Part shown: one piece after another, positions 28,738 through 38,755 of the stretch | Numbering within the stretch: position 1 is the stretch's first letter | Layout of the letters: the number at the start of each line of letters is the position of its first letter | Assembly (NCBI GenBank): GCA_963815305.1 | Contig: CAWFFW010000001.1 | Span: forward strand, 496,001-560,000 | From: CAXBID01 sp963815305 | GTDB lineage: Bacteria > Bacteroidota > Bacteroidia > Flavobacteriales > Flavobacteriaceae | Length of the DNA: 64,000 nt | Direction of reading: 5' to 3' | Notes under the pieces: model-generated | The model's database searches: none | Seen by the model: the letters and a program-made list of their open reading frames with translations, nothing else | What the model was told of the DNA's origin: nothing | Program-made: the position numbers and the translations under genes

Positions 28738-31296
28738 TTAAGACATTGGGAAATTTTGATTTACCAACTGTTTTTGTTTGTATGAGTGATTAAAATACGT
28801 ATCAGAAAGTGCCAAAGATGTTTCGTGAAGTAAATCGCTTAATTCTGCAAAGGTGTCATCAAGATTTTGTCTTAATGTGGCATCAGCATTTAATTCTAAA
28901 AGTGTTTGAATATTTAAATTTTTAATTTTAGAATTTGCTTTGGCAATTTTTTCTTTACATAGGGCAACAGCACTATTCATATTTGTTTTTGGTAGTCGAT
29001 CAATATCTTTTTTAATACGTTTAATTTGATAGCTTAAAGATTTTGCGTAGTTTTTATCTAAAATGATTAGATTTAGTACATTCTCTAAACTCAAATACGA
29101 TCGGTAACTATACCTGTAAATATTCAAACTTTCGTGACTTGTAAGTAAGGATTCTAAAATCTCATATTGCAAATGTTCCTCATGATTATATACAAGAAGT
29201 GACCTGCATTTTTCAATATTCATCATAGCTTCCTCGGTTTGTAAACCAATAAAATATAAAAGAAGTCCTTGGTTTACTAAGATACTTTCTTCAATAAGGC
29301 CCATAAAAGCAATTAATCTCGTAATTACGCGGTCTAAGAGTTTAGTAAGATCTACTATTGAATAGTTGTCATCCTCTTTAAACTTTCGCCATAATTTTTT
29401 AATACCGTCAAAAACGCGCCACATGTCTTTAGACCATAAACTACGTAATGAATAATAAGAATTGTTAAAGCTCGTCATCGTTTGAGCAAAACTTCCCAAG
29501 CGTTGCTCGTCCATCATTAAAGAAATAATTTCTTTTAGTGGGTCTTTTAAAGCTTTTTCAGAACCTTTTCCAACAAAACCAGGAAATGTAGAAGTGATGT
29601 GCGTTATAGATTGATATAAAAATGTTAAACTTTCTGATTCTGATTTTCGATCATTATACTGTCCTTGATTCATTCTATTAAGCACCATTCGTAAATATCT
29701 GGCAGTCACTAAAGCACGACCTAAATAGCGCCCAGACCAATAGAGGTTTTCAGCAGTATTACTAGGTAAATCATTAATATCCGAAATAGAAATTTTACAA
29801 GAACTGTCCCATGCATAATTCTGAATATTAGTTTGTAATTCGTCGGTAACTATCCAAAAATCTTTGCTAACACCACCACGTTGATTAGAAACAAATATAT
29901 TTTCACGTTCTGCAGCAACGCGCACCAACCCACCGGGCATAACTTTGTACGTGTGGTTTTTTGCAATAGCGAAAGTTCTACACATCACCTTTCTAGGTTC
30001 TAATGATCCTTTAATGAAATCGGGTGCTGTGGAGAATGATATTTTCTCTTGAGCTACAAATTTATAAGGTGTTAAAAGGATTTCTTTTTTTAACTTTTCT
30101 AAGTTCTTAGTATCTAAAAATTCACAGAAAAAAATATTTTCCCGGTTAGATCGATCAATACGCTTTACTACCAAATCATTCAAATGACTCAAAACATATT
30201 GACATTCTTTTTCCTGTCCGCACCACCATGACGCTATTTGCGGTAAAATTAAATCTTCTTTAAAGAAATAATTACATATCGCATTCATAAAAGGTATAAG
30301 GCCAGAATTTTCAATAATACCACTACCAATGGGGTTTACAATAGCAACTTGTTGTTGTCTAATAACATCTAATAAACCAGCAACACCTAAATACGAATCT
30401 TCACGAAGCTCTAAAGGATCCATAAACACATCATCAACACGTCTTAAAACAACATCTACTTGTTTGAGTTGTTTTAAGGTTTTCATCCAAAGTTTCCCGT
30501 TTCTAACTACTAAATCGTTTCCAGTAACTAGCGGATAACCTAAAAATGAAGCTAAATAAGCGTGTTCAAAATAGGTCTCGTTTAAAGGACCTGGAGTTAA
30601 AATAACAATATTGGGGTTGTTTTTGTTTTGTGGTGCCGCATCAATAAGCATTTGATTGAATTCATAGAAAAATTGAGACGGTTGCCTAACATTAATACCT
30701 TGAAAAATACTTGGTAAAATCCGACTGGTTGAATATCTATTTTCTAAGGCATAACCCATACCCGATGGGGCTTGAGTTCTATCGTTAACTACCCACATAC
30801 GCCCGTCTGGACCTCTTGCTAATTCTGCTGAATGAATGAGTAAGTTTTTAGATGTTTTATATTGAATTTGATCACATTGTCTTAAAAAACCACGGTGGGC
30901 AAAAATAACTTCTTGCGGAATTACACCATTTTTTATAAGCTCACGATCACCATAAACATCTTTTAAAATAAGATTTAGCAATTCTGCTCTCTGCGTGATA
31001 CCCTTTTCTATGGTTGCCCATTCCTTTTGGTGAATAAGAAATGGAACGATATTTAAGTCCCAAGAACGATGCAGCCCTTTAGGATCGTTATAAACATTAT
31101 AAGTAACCCCATTCTCTTCCATTAACCAATTGATTTCATTTTGTTTGGCTAATAAATTATCGGGACCCATTTGGGTTATATTGTTAAGTAACTTTGTCCA
31201 ATTTGGATTAATGGACATGTTAGATTTTAATACTTCATCATAATCCCTGAAGTCGGAAAAATAATTTTGGAATAAAGTATTTGTTTTTATTGGCAT
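28738..31296 (-). CDS. Circularly permuted ATP-grasp protein fused to alpha-E domain
   Basis: An 852-residue fusion. Residues about 1-480 match the circularly permuted ATP-grasp type 2 family (COG2308): LHRSWDLNIVPFLI, ARGPDGRMWVVNDRTQAPSG and MGYALENRYS are its hallmarks. Residues about 510-840 are the all-helical alpha-E domain (COG2307), beginning SNTAENLYWSGRYLGRALVT. Published genome-context work on amidoligases (Iyer, Aravind and colleagues) predicts that such proteins form amide or peptide bonds with ATP, together with transglutaminases; the product is unknown. In many bacteria the two domains are separate genes beside the proteasome-like Anbu, which is absent here. Confidence 0.9.
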   Translation of the reverse strand: MPIKTNTLFQNYFSDFRDYDEVLKSNMSINPNWTKLLNNITQMGPDNLLAKQNEINWLMEENGVTYNVYNDPKGLHRSWDLNIVPFLIHQKEWATIEKGITQRAELLNLILKDVYGDRELIKNGVIPQEVIFAHRGFLRQCDQIQYKTSKNLLIHSAELARGPDGRMWVVNDRTQAPSGMGYALENRYSTSRILPSIFQGINVRQPSQFFYEFNQMLIDAAPQNKNNPNIVILTPGPLNETYFEHAYLASFLGYPLVTGNDLVVRNGKLWMKTLKQLKQVDVVLRRVDDVFMDPLELREDSYLGVAGLLDVIRQQQVAIVNPIGSGIIENSGLIPFMNAICNYFFKEDLILPQIASWWCGQEKECQYVLSHLNDLVVKRIDRSNRENIFFCEFLDTKNLEKLKKEILLTPYKFVAQEKISFSTAPDFIKGSLEPRKVMCRTFAIAKNHTYKVMPGGLVRVAAERENIFVSNQRGGVSKDFWIVTDELQTNIQNYAWDSSCKISISDINDLPSNTAENLYWSGRYLGRALVTARYLRMVLNRMNQGQYNDRKSESESLTFLYQSITHITSTFPGFVGKGSEKALKDPLKEIISLMMDEQRLGSFAQTMTSFNNSYYSLRSLWSKDMWRVFDGIKKLWRKFKEDDNYSIVDLTKLLDRVITRLIAFMGLIEESILVNQGLLLYFIGLQTEEAMMNIEKCRSLLVYNHEEHLQYEILESLLTSHESLNIYRYSYRSYLSLENVLNLIILDKNYAKSLSYQIKRIKKDIDRLPKTNMNSAVALCKEKIAKANSKIKNLNIQTLLELNADATLRQNLDDTFAELSDLLHETSLALSDTYFNHSYKQKQLVNQNFPMS

Positions 31297-31563
31297 TTAT
31301 GTTGTTATGTAAATTTATAATGTTAAAAAAAAAGTTTCATAATTATTATAAATATTGCGTTAGGCATTGTAGCGTCATCCTTTTGTTTTTATTGAAAAAC
31401 CAAAAGATATAGCGTAAAGCCCGACCTTTTAGGTAACGCGCAAATTAATAGTTTTTTAATGAATATTCATGTGTTTATATTTATTGTTTTTATTGGCACA
31501 TGTAGAGCTTCTATTTAAACATTTTATTTGATTATTACCTATTAGTTATGGATGTTTTATAAA
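31297..31563. other. Gap inside the amidoligase cluster
   Basis: 267 bases between the DUF2126 gene and the ATP-grasp gene. Most of the centre is a copy of the dispersed repeat (31357-31444). Beyond it, AT-rich sequence without a clear promoter. Confidence 0.5.
31357..31444 (+). repeat. Dispersed structured repeat, copy C
   Basis: Begins GCGTTAGGCATTGTAGCG, has a short central hairpin (CCTTTTG / CAAAAGA region), then ATAGCGTAAAGCCCGACC and ends GGTAACGCGCAAAT. The terminal GCGTTA and TAACGC are inverted. It lies on the strand opposite to the surrounding amidoligase genes, splitting the DUF2126 gene from the ATP-grasp gene. Confidence 0.8.
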
Positions 31564-34500
31564 TTACTTTTTTCTTAAATCTAACGTGGTTGGAAATTCA
31601 AAATTTACTGGTAATTCTTTGTATCTAAATTTTTTTGAACTCCCTTTTTGTTTCACTTGTGGTTTTGATTTATCGCTTTCCTGAGTTATATTTTCTTTGG
31701 CTTCCATATCGCCTTGTGTATGACCAAATTCCCAGAAACGATTGATTCTGCGGGATTCTGCTTCATAACTATTAACTGGGTATGTTTCGTATGAGCGTCC
31801 TCCAGGGTGTGCTACATAATAGGTGCAACCACCAATGGAGCGCCTATTCCAATTATCTACAATATCGAAAACTAAAGGGGTGTCTACATCAATGGTTGGA
31901 TGTAATGATGAATGCGGATTCCAAGCCTTGTATCGAATACCAGCAACATATTCACTTTTAACACCTGTACTATTTAAGATAACTTTGATGCCATTGCAGG
32001 TAAGGGTGTAACGTTCTTCTATAAAATTGGATACTTTGACTTGAATACGCTCAACCGAAGAATCAACATAACGCGCCGTTCCGCCGCCAGTCATTTCTTC
32101 ACCTAAAACATTCCAAGGTTCTATGGCTGCTCGCAATTCTAGATGAATATTATTGATTTCCAACATACCGTGTAACGGGAATCTAAACTCAAAAAACGGA
32201 TTAAACCAGTCTTCTTTAAATCTATAACCTGCTTTATTTAATTGACTCACAATATCTTTTATATCCTCTCGAACGTAATGCTCGATTAAAAATTTATCAT
32301 GTAATTCTGTTCCCCATCGCACTAAATCATGCTCATACGGTTTTTTCCAAAACCATGCTACTAAGGTTCTTACGAGGAGATTTTGCATTAAACTCATTTG
32401 AGGATGCGGTGGCATATCAAAAGCACGAAGTTCCAAAATACCTAGCCTACCTGTAGAGGAGTCTGGTGAATATAATTTATCGATACAAAATTCTGCGCGA
32501 TGTGTATTACCTGTTAAATCTGTAAGTAAATGACGAAATAATCTATCGGTTAGCCAGAAAGGGACTTTACCATGTTTAGGAATTTGGCTAAACGCAATTT
32601 CCAATTCATACAGGTTTTCCATTCGTGCTTCGTCAATCCTTGGTGCTTGACTAGTTGCACCAACAAATGCTCCTGAAAATAAGTATGAAAGCCCTGGATG
32701 GTGTTGCCAAAAGGTTAGTAAACTTCTAAGTAAACTAGGTTTGCGTAATAAAGGGCTATCTTTTGGCGATATTCCACCAAGTGTTACGTGATTTCCTCCA
32801 CCAGTACCTGTGTGTTTACCATCTAGCATAAATTTTTCAGTCCCTAAACGTGATTTTTTAGCAAGCTCATAAAGGGTTAATGTGTTGTGCGTAAGTTCTT
32901 CCCAGTTTTTAGCAGGTTGCACATTAACTTCGATGACACCAGGATCTGGTGTGATTTTCATAGATTCTAATCTGCTATCATGTGGGGCATCGTAACCTTC
33001 TAAAATAATCGGAATTGAAAGCTCTTTTGCAGTCGCTTCAATAGATGCTATAAGGTCTAAAAATATTTCGGCAGTATCTAACGGTGGTAAAAACAGATAA
33101 AGTTTGCCTTCTCTAATTTCTACACATAATGCTGTGCGAATAAAGTAATTGGTTTTGTTGATACCATGATCTTGAATGGTTTTATAACGCTTAGAAACTT
33201 TATTCTTAAAGCTGGGTAGTTTTTTCTTTTTCGTAAAATTGTCAGGTTCGAATTTAGGAAATTCTTCATGCTCTGATTTTCTAATTAAAGAATCTAAAGG
33301 TAATCGTAACCCAACTGGTGAGTTACCAGGGATTAGAAACAAATTATGTCTTCTAAAACTCCAATCGCAAGTGTACCATGTATCACCAGAACAATTTAAA
33401 GGTAATACATAACCTGCTGGTTTGGAAGTTCCATTATTAAGGATCTCCTGTAACTTATCCTTTACTAGCATCGTACCATCTTCTTTGGTAGGGTCTATAT
33501 CTAAAGGTAGTTTGCCTTCTTCCCATAAAAAGTAAAAGGCATCTTCGTAGGTTGGAGTAATGGTATTATTTGTAATTCCTAAATACTTGGTTAAGGTTTT
33601 TAAAAATTGTTGGTCAGCATCTTTAGGCATTTCATGTTCATCAGCGAAAAGGGATAATAATTTTTTATTGTGCCAAATTTTCTTACCATCTTTTCTCCAA
33701 CATATTTCAATTTGCCATCTTGGAAGCGGTTCACCAGGATACCATTTTCCTTGAGCTTGATGTAAAACACCACCTGGACCAAATTCATCATATAATCTAG
33801 CAGAAAGATTTTTAGCAAGTTCTCTTTTGTGCGGACCATCGGCATCTGTATTCCATTCTGGAGACTCCATATCATCAATAGATACAAATGTAGGTTCTCC
33901 ACCCATTGTTAATCTTACATCTCCTTTTTCTAATTCTCTTTCAACTTTAAAACCTAATTTATAAATGGCTTTCCATTGTTCTTCAGTATAGGGTTTTGTA
34001 ACTCTTGGCGATTCAAAAATTCGAGTTACAGAGTTTTCAAAGAAAAATTCCGTTTCACAAATATCGGTCATTCCAGTCACTGGAGCAGCACTTTCAAATG
34101 AAGGTGTACAAGCCAACGGAATATGACCTTCGCCAGCTAATAATCCAGAAGTAGCATCAAAACCTATCCAGCCAGCACCTGGAAGGTAGACTTCTGCCCA
34201 AGCATGTAAATCGGTAAAATCTTCTTCAGGACCCGAAGGACCATCTAATGATTTTTCATCTGATTTTAATTGCACTAAATACCCAGACACAAAGCGTGCA
34301 CCAAAACCTAAATGGCGTAATACTTGTACAAATAACCAAGCATAGTCTCTACAAGATCCATTTTTTTGTTCCAAAGTTTGCTCGCAGGACTGCACACCAG
34401 GATCCATTCGGATGTTATAATTTAAGTATTCATATATTTTTTGATTTATATGAATTAAAAAATATATAGTTTTTCTTGGTGTGTAATCAATAGTTTTTAT

Positions 34501-34890
34501 AAAATCTTCTAAAAGTTTGCCTTTATCAGTTATTTCTAAATAAGGTTGAAGCTCTTTTTTTGTAGTCTCTGTATATTCAAAAGGATATTCTTCGGCATAT
34601 TCTTCAACAAAAAAATCAAATGGATTGATGGTTTTTAAGTCGGCTATAATTTCAACATCAATAGAAAGTTCTGTTGTTTTTTCTGGAAAAATTAAACGCG
34701 CCAGGTAATTTCCAAACGGATCTTGTTGCCAGTTGAAAAATTGGTTTTCAGGTGTTATTTTTATTGAATAGGCTTCAATTGGCGTTCTGCTGTGTGGTGC
34801 AGGTCGCAATCTGAAGATATGTGGAGATAATGAAACAGGACGATCGTATTTATAAGTTGTTTTATGTGAGATTACAATTTTTAAAGCCAT
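31564..34890 (-). CDS. Transglutaminase-like protein fused to DUF2126 putative amidoligase
   Basis: An 1108-residue protein. The N-terminal about 300 residues are a transglutaminase-like domain: HKTTYKYDRPVSLSPH beta part, then Cys in NGSCRDYAWL, His in DLHAWAEVYL and Asp in WIGFDATSG. From about 320 (RLTMGGEPTFVSIDD) to near the end is DUF2126, described in Pfam as a putative amidoligase; blocks such as TGTGGGNHVTLGG and RLGILELRAFDMPPHPQMS are typical. C-terminal residues about 1070-1108 are Lys-rich and low in complexity. Full length for the COG4196 family. First gene of the cluster with the ATP-grasp/alpha-E protein and the frameshifted transglutaminase; expected to act in the cytoplasm, as no signal peptide is seen. 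Confidence 0.93.
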   Translation of the reverse strand: MALKIVISHKTTYKYDRPVSLSPHIFRLRPAPHSRTPIEAYSIKITPENQFFNWQQDPFGNYLARLIFPEKTTELSIDVEIIADLKTINPFDFFVEEYAEEYPFEYTETTKKELQPYLEITDKGKLLEDFIKTIDYTPRKTIYFLIHINQKIYEYLNYNIRMDPGVQSCEQTLEQKNGSCRDYAWLFVQVLRHLGFGARFVSGYLVQLKSDEKSLDGPSGPEEDFTDLHAWAEVYLPGAGWIGFDATSGLLAGEGHIPLACTPSFESAAPVTGMTDICETEFFFENSVTRIFESPRVTKPYTEEQWKAIYKLGFKVERELEKGDVRLTMGGEPTFVSIDDMESPEWNTDADGPHKRELAKNLSARLYDEFGPGGVLHQAQGKWYPGEPLPRWQIEICWRKDGKKIWHNKKLLSLFADEHEMPKDADQQFLKTLTKYLGITNNTITPTYEDAFYFLWEEGKLPLDIDPTKEDGTMLVKDKLQEILNNGTSKPAGYVLPLNCSGDTWYTCDWSFRRHNLFLIPGNSPVGLRLPLDSLIRKSEHEEFPKFEPDNFTKKKKLPSFKNKVSKRYKTIQDHGINKTNYFIRTALCVEIREGKLYLFLPPLDTAEIFLDLIASIEATAKELSIPIILEGYDAPHDSRLESMKITPDPGVIEVNVQPAKNWEELTHNTLTLYELAKKSRLGTEKFMLDGKHTGTGGGNHVTLGGISPKDSPLLRKPSLLRSLLTFWQHHPGLSYLFSGAFVGATSQAPRIDEARMENLYELEIAFSQIPKHGKVPFWLTDRLFRHLLTDLTGNTHRAEFCIDKLYSPDSSTGRLGILELRAFDMPPHPQMSLMQNLLVRTLVAWFWKKPYEHDLVRWGTELHDKFLIEHYVREDIKDIVSQLNKAGYRFKEDWFNPFFEFRFPLHGMLEINNIHLELRAAIEPWNVLGEEMTGGGTARYVDSSVERIQVKVSNFIEERYTLTCNGIKVILNSTGVKSEYVAGIRYKAWNPHSSLHPTIDVDTPLVFDIVDNWNRRSIGGCTYYVAHPGGRSYETYPVNSYEAESRRINRFWEFGHTQGDMEAKENITQESDKSKPQVKQKGSSKKFRYKELPVNFEFPTTLDLRKK

Positions 34891-35039
34891 TAATATTTTT
34901 ATTTATTTTAGCGTTAATTTAAGTTTTTTTTACCTGAAAAGTATTGGAGTCTTTCAAAAAATTAAAAGAATACACAATTTTTAATAATATAGGGCTTAAA
35001 TTAGAATTTTACTATTTTTAAGAGTGCAAATTTAGGTTT

Positions 35040-36044
35040 TTATCTGTTAAATCGACCAGAGATATTACCATCTAAGATTCCTGTAACTTCTTTTACAGTA
35101 GCATAATTAACATCGCCCTCATATGTGTGTTTCAACGCGCAAGCAGCACTAGCAAATTCCATGGATTTTACATCATCAAAATTTTGAAGACCATATATTA
35201 AACCTGCTGCAAAAGCGTCTCCAGTTCCAATTCGGTCAACAATATGTGTAATATCTAAATCGATTGTTTCTCTAAACTCTTGACCATTCCACATTCTAGC
35301 TCTAATTTTATGCCATGAAGAATTGATAGACGTTCTAATTTTATCAAATACTTTTTCAATAGATGGAAATTTTTCAATTAGGGCTTTACTGGCTTTAATA
35401 AAATCTTCATTTGAGTAGCCATAATTGGCGTTTAGTACTTCATTTATTTCATTAATTCCACCAATAAAAATAGTTGAGTAGGATAATAAATCGGTTAGTA
35501 CATCTTTAGCATTTTCACCATACGTCCACAACCCATTGCGATAGGTAGGATCAGCCGAAACAGTGATACCTTTTTGTTTAGCCAAAAGAAGTCCCGCTTT
35601 TAGTGTGTCGTAACCACCTTTACACAAACCAGGTGTTATGCCTGTCCAGTGTATCCATTTTGCTTTTTTTAGGATATTTTCCCAATCTACCATATCAGGA
35701 TGTATATCTGAAAATGAGGAATGTGATCTATTGTAAGAAATAGAGCTGGGGCGAATTACAGCGCCAACTTCTAAAAAATAAACACCTAAAGGTTTATTGG
35801 AACGGGCAATAGCAGATGTACTAACACCAAATTTCTGAATATACGAAATAGCTGTATCACCTACAAAATCGTTAGAAACACAACTAATATGTTTTACTTT
35901 TTCTCCAAAATTAGCAATAGAAATACCTACATTAATTTCAGTACCTCCAAAATAAAATTCCAGCAAATTGGCTTGCATAAATTTTTTGTTTCCTTCAGGA
36001 GATAACCGCATTAAAACTTCTCCAAATGTTATAATCTGTTTCAT
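35040..36044 (-). CDS. kdgK: PfkB-family sugar kinase, probably 2-dehydro-3-deoxygluconokinase
   Basis: A 334-residue ribokinase-fold enzyme. N-terminal signature GGTEINVGISIANFG and the C-terminal anion-hole/catalytic motif DRIGTGDAFAAGL with Asp as base are intact. The start ITFGEVLMRLSPEGNKKF and overall shape are closest to KdgK, which phosphorylates KDG to KDPG in the Entner-Doudoroff or uronate pathway. No KDPG aldolase or uronate gene is adjacent, so the substrate assignment rests on family resemblance only. Confidence 0.75.
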   Translation of the reverse strand: MKQIITFGEVLMRLSPEGNKKFMQANLLEFYFGGTEINVGISIANFGEKVKHISCVSNDFVGDTAISYIQKFGVSTSAIARSNKPLGVYFLEVGAVIRPSSISYNRSHSSFSDIHPDMVDWENILKKAKWIHWTGITPGLCKGGYDTLKAGLLLAKQKGITVSADPTYRNGLWTYGENAKDVLTDLLSYSTIFIGGINEINEVLNANYGYSNEDFIKASKALIEKFPSIEKVFDKIRTSINSSWHKIRARMWNGQEFRETIDLDITHIVDRIGTGDAFAAGLIYGLQNFDDVKSMEFASAACALKHTYEGDVNYATVKEVTGILDGNISGRFNR

Positions 36045-36146
36045 GTGTAATTTTTTTATATTTTATTGGTCACATGTAGTATCCTTTTAATTATTCCCTT
36101 GAGTATTAAAATTTACTCATGAATATTTCATATAAAATAATATTAA

Positions 36147-37187
36147 TTATTTTGTATATACTCTATTTTCTTGTTCATTAACACGAATAAATGTAGTGCG
36201 TTTAGTTAATTCCTTAAGGCGTTGAGCTCCAACATAAGTACACGTACTTCTTAATCCTCCTAAAATATCTTGAAGTGTGTTTTCAACATGTCCTTTAAAA
36301 GGAACTTCGACCGTCTTTCCTTCACTAGCTCTATATTCGGCAACACCCCCAACATGTTTTTCCATAGCTGTTGACGAACTCATACCGTAAAACTTTCGAT
36401 AAGATTCTCCGTTTCGTTGAATAATTTCACCACCACTTTCATTATGTCCTGCAAGCATACCACCAAGCATTACAAAATCAGCTCCAGCGCCAAAAGCTTT
36501 AGCGATATCACCAGGAGTGGTACAGCCACCATCACTTATTATTTGTCCACTTAATCCGTGAGCAGCGTCAGCACATTCAATAATCGCAGAAAGTTGCGGA
36601 TAGCCAACCCCCGTTTTAACACGTGTTGTACAAACTGACCCAGGGCCAATCCCTACTTTTACAATATCGGCACCAGAAAGTAGAAGCTCTTCTACCATTT
36701 CACCAGTTACAACATTACCAGCAATAATTATTTTTTCTGGATATCTTTCTCTGGTCTGTTTAACAAAATCAGCAAAATATTCAGAGTAACCGTTGGCAAC
36801 ATCAATGCATACGAATCTTAGTGATGGATTAGCCTTTAAAATAGCTTCTAGTTTTTCAGAATCCGCTTGACTTATACCAGTACTTATGGCTATGTGATTG
36901 ATGTAGTTTTCGGGTAGGCTTGAAACAAAACTATCCCAATCCGTTAACGAATAGTGTTTGTGAATGGCTGTAAATAAATTATTTTTTGCAAGCGCTTTAG
37001 CCATTTCAAAGGTGCCAACCGTATCCATATTAGCAGCTATAATGGGTATTCCTGTCCAAGTAAAAGTACTGTGTAAAAATTTAAAATGACGTTCTAAATT
37101 AACTTCGGACCGGCTTTTTAGGGTTGATCTTTTAGGTCTAATCATAACGTCTTTAAAACCTAATTTTATATCGTATTCTATTCGCAT
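36147..37187 (-). CDS. guaC: GMP reductase
   Basis: Converts GMP to IMP with NADPH in purine salvage. At 346 residues it equals the E. coli GuaC length. TIM-barrel of the IMPDH/GMPR family without CBS domains: IIAANMDTVGTFEMAKAL, the catalytic Cys loop GIGPGSVCTTRVKTG, and ISDGGCTTPGDIAKAFGAGA. The absence of the CBS insert and the GMPR-type Cys loop separate it from IMP dehydrogenase. The opposing enzyme GuaA is at 58554. Confidence 0.95.
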   Translation of the reverse strand: MRIEYDIKLGFKDVMIRPKRSTLKSRSEVNLERHFKFLHSTFTWTGIPIIAANMDTVGTFEMAKALAKNNLFTAIHKHYSLTDWDSFVSSLPENYINHIAISTGISQADSEKLEAILKANPSLRFVCIDVANGYSEYFADFVKQTRERYPEKIIIAGNVVTGEMVEELLLSGADIVKVGIGPGSVCTTRVKTGVGYPQLSAIIECADAAHGLSGQIISDGGCTTPGDIAKAFGAGADFVMLGGMLAGHNESGGEIIQRNGESYRKFYGMSSSTAMEKHVGGVAEYRASEGKTVEVPFKGHVENTLQDILGGLRSTCTYVGAQRLKELTKRTTFIRVNEQENRVYTK

Positions 37188-37208
37188 ATGTTACTAAATT
37201 GCACTGAA

Positions 37209-37238
37209 TAAATGTACAATTTTTGAATTTGTAAACAA
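37209..37238 (-). promoter_or_regulatory. guaC promoter
   Basis: Minus strand: TTG (37238-37236), 19 bases, TACATTTA (37216-37209), one base from the TAnnTTTG consensus. Start expected near 37205, a short leader before the guaC ATG at 37187. Confidence 0.55.
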
Positions 37239-37284
37239 CTAAAAATTTAAAATTACTTATAACAGTTAAATGCACTTAATAGTT

Positions 37285-37315
37285 TTGTTAATTCATTTAA
37301 TTATAGATAAGTTTG
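37285..37315 (+). promoter_or_regulatory. Promoter of the hybrid kinase gene
   Basis: TTG (37285-37287), 20 bases, TAAGTTTG (37308-37315): full consensus. Start expected near 37319-37321, at or just before the first ATG (37321), so the mRNA is leaderless or, if translation begins at the second ATG (37333), has about 12 leader bases. Confidence 0.65.
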
Positions 37316-37320
37316 TTTAA

Positions 37321-38751
37321 ATGTGCTTATCAATGAGTTTTCTCCCAAAGTCAATTAAAACCATAAAAAAAAGAAAGTTATTAGCGTTCTTTATTTTTAT
37401 TTCAATAGCGATTATTCTTTTTTCGGGAATTGGTTTTATTGAACAGTTAATTGATTTAAAAATATTAGTTCTTATTTTATTTGCCTTAGCTATTATTCAA
37501 ATTTTTGTACTTCAATATTTTTTTAAGAATCAATTAAAAAATGATGTAATAAAAAATAATCTAAATAAAAGGATTAATAAATTAAAATCAAATCTTGAAG
37601 ATGCTAATGAAGTAGGGGATTATAGATCTGTTTATTTGGCTAATATTAACTACGAAATTCGTACACCACTCAGCACTGTTTTGGGTATGTTAAGTATGTT
37701 AAAACAAAGTGATTTGGATGATAACCAAAGAGAAAAATTAGACATTGCTGAATACTCATCTAAGCAATTACACCAATTAGTAAATATGGTTACTAATGAG
37801 GCTAACGTTGATTTTAGTCATATTAAAATTAATCTTTTAGCCATGGATTTAGAGGCTGAATTATCAAATCTTTTTAAAGTTTTTGAATATACTGCTTGGG
37901 CTATTGATATAGATTTTGAGTATAAATTCTTGTCAAAAGGGCAGAAGAAATTTTCACTATTGGGAGATTCTTTTAGGATTCAGCAGGTACTTTTTAATTT
38001 AATAAATAATGCCATCAAGTTCACCAGTTCAGGTGTGGTTTCTGTAATTATCGATCAAACTATTGATATCGATAATGAACAAATTGTAAGTTTTTATATT
38101 AAAGACACTGGTATTGGGATGCCTTCATATGAAGTGAAACAATTTTTAAATAAAGGAAAAACACTTAATCCATCGATAATTAAAGATTATAGAGGAGGAG
38201 GTATAGGCCTATCCATTTCCCGAGAGCTTGTAGAACGTATGGGAGGTGAATTGAAATTGGAGACTAAGAAAAATGAAGGATCAACCTTTTATTTTAGTTT
38301 ACAACTTCAAAAAACGCTGAATGTAAAAGAAGAGGAGTTAGACTTAGCACCTATATTAAAAGAGAAATTTAGTGTTCTTGTAGCTGAAGACAATAGAATG
38401 AACCAACGCGTAATTAAGTTTCTGTTAGAAAAGGAAGGAGCCGAATGTACGTTTGCTAAAAATGGATTAGAGGCTTTAGAGTTATATAAGATATTGGAGT
38501 TCGATTTGATATTTATGGATATTTATATGCCAGATATGGATGGTTACCAAGCTACAAAAGCTATAAAAAGAACTAAAAAATATAAAGAAAATAAAACACC
38601 GATAATTGGTGTTTCAGCCAGTGCTTTTAAGAAAGACAGTGAACATTCTAAGGTAGTTGGCATTGATGAATTTTTATCAAAACCAATAGAAGTTTCAAAG
38701 CTCAAAGATTTGCTAGCTAAATATGCTAATACAGAAAACACTTCAGCATAA
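37321..38751 (+). CDS. Hybrid histidine kinase with Tyr in place of the phosphoacceptor His, plus receiver domain
   Basis: A 476-residue protein. Two TM segments (about 20-38 and 44-64), a coiled stretch, a HisKA-like dimerisation domain, HATPase_c (N box NLINNAIKFT, G1 DTGIGM, G2 GGGIGLSI) and a C-terminal receiver domain with phosphoacceptor Asp400 (FMDIYMPDMDG), acidic pair in VAEDN and Lys in SKPIE. The H box reads YLANINYEIRTPL: the codon at 37651-37653 is TAC (Tyr111) where His (CAC or CAT) is expected. ATP-binding motifs are intact, so it may bind ATP and signal by shape or serve as a phosphate sink through the receiver. The alternative start at 37333 would shorten it by four residues. 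Confidence 0.9.
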   Translation: MCLSMSFLPKSIKTIKKRKLLAFFIFISIAIILFSGIGFIEQLIDLKILVLILFALAIIQIFVLQYFFKNQLKNDVIKNNLNKRINKLKSNLEDANEVGDYRSVYLANINYEIRTPLSTVLGMLSMLKQSDLDDNQREKLDIAEYSSKQLHQLVNMVTNEANVDFSHIKINLLAMDLEAELSNLFKVFEYTAWAIDIDFEYKFLSKGQKKFSLLGDSFRIQQVLFNLINNAIKFTSSGVVSVIIDQTIDIDNEQIVSFYIKDTGIGMPSYEVKQFLNKGKTLNPSIIKDYRGGGIGLSISRELVERMGGELKLETKKNEGSTFYFSLQLQKTLNVKEEELDLAPILKEKFSVLVAEDNRMNQRVIKFLLEKEGAECTFAKNGLEALELYKILEFDLIFMDIYMPDMDGYQATKAIKRTKKYKENKTPIIGVSASAFKKDSEHSKVVGIDEFLSKPIEVSKLKDLLAKYANTENTSA

Positions 38752-38755
38752 GTGA

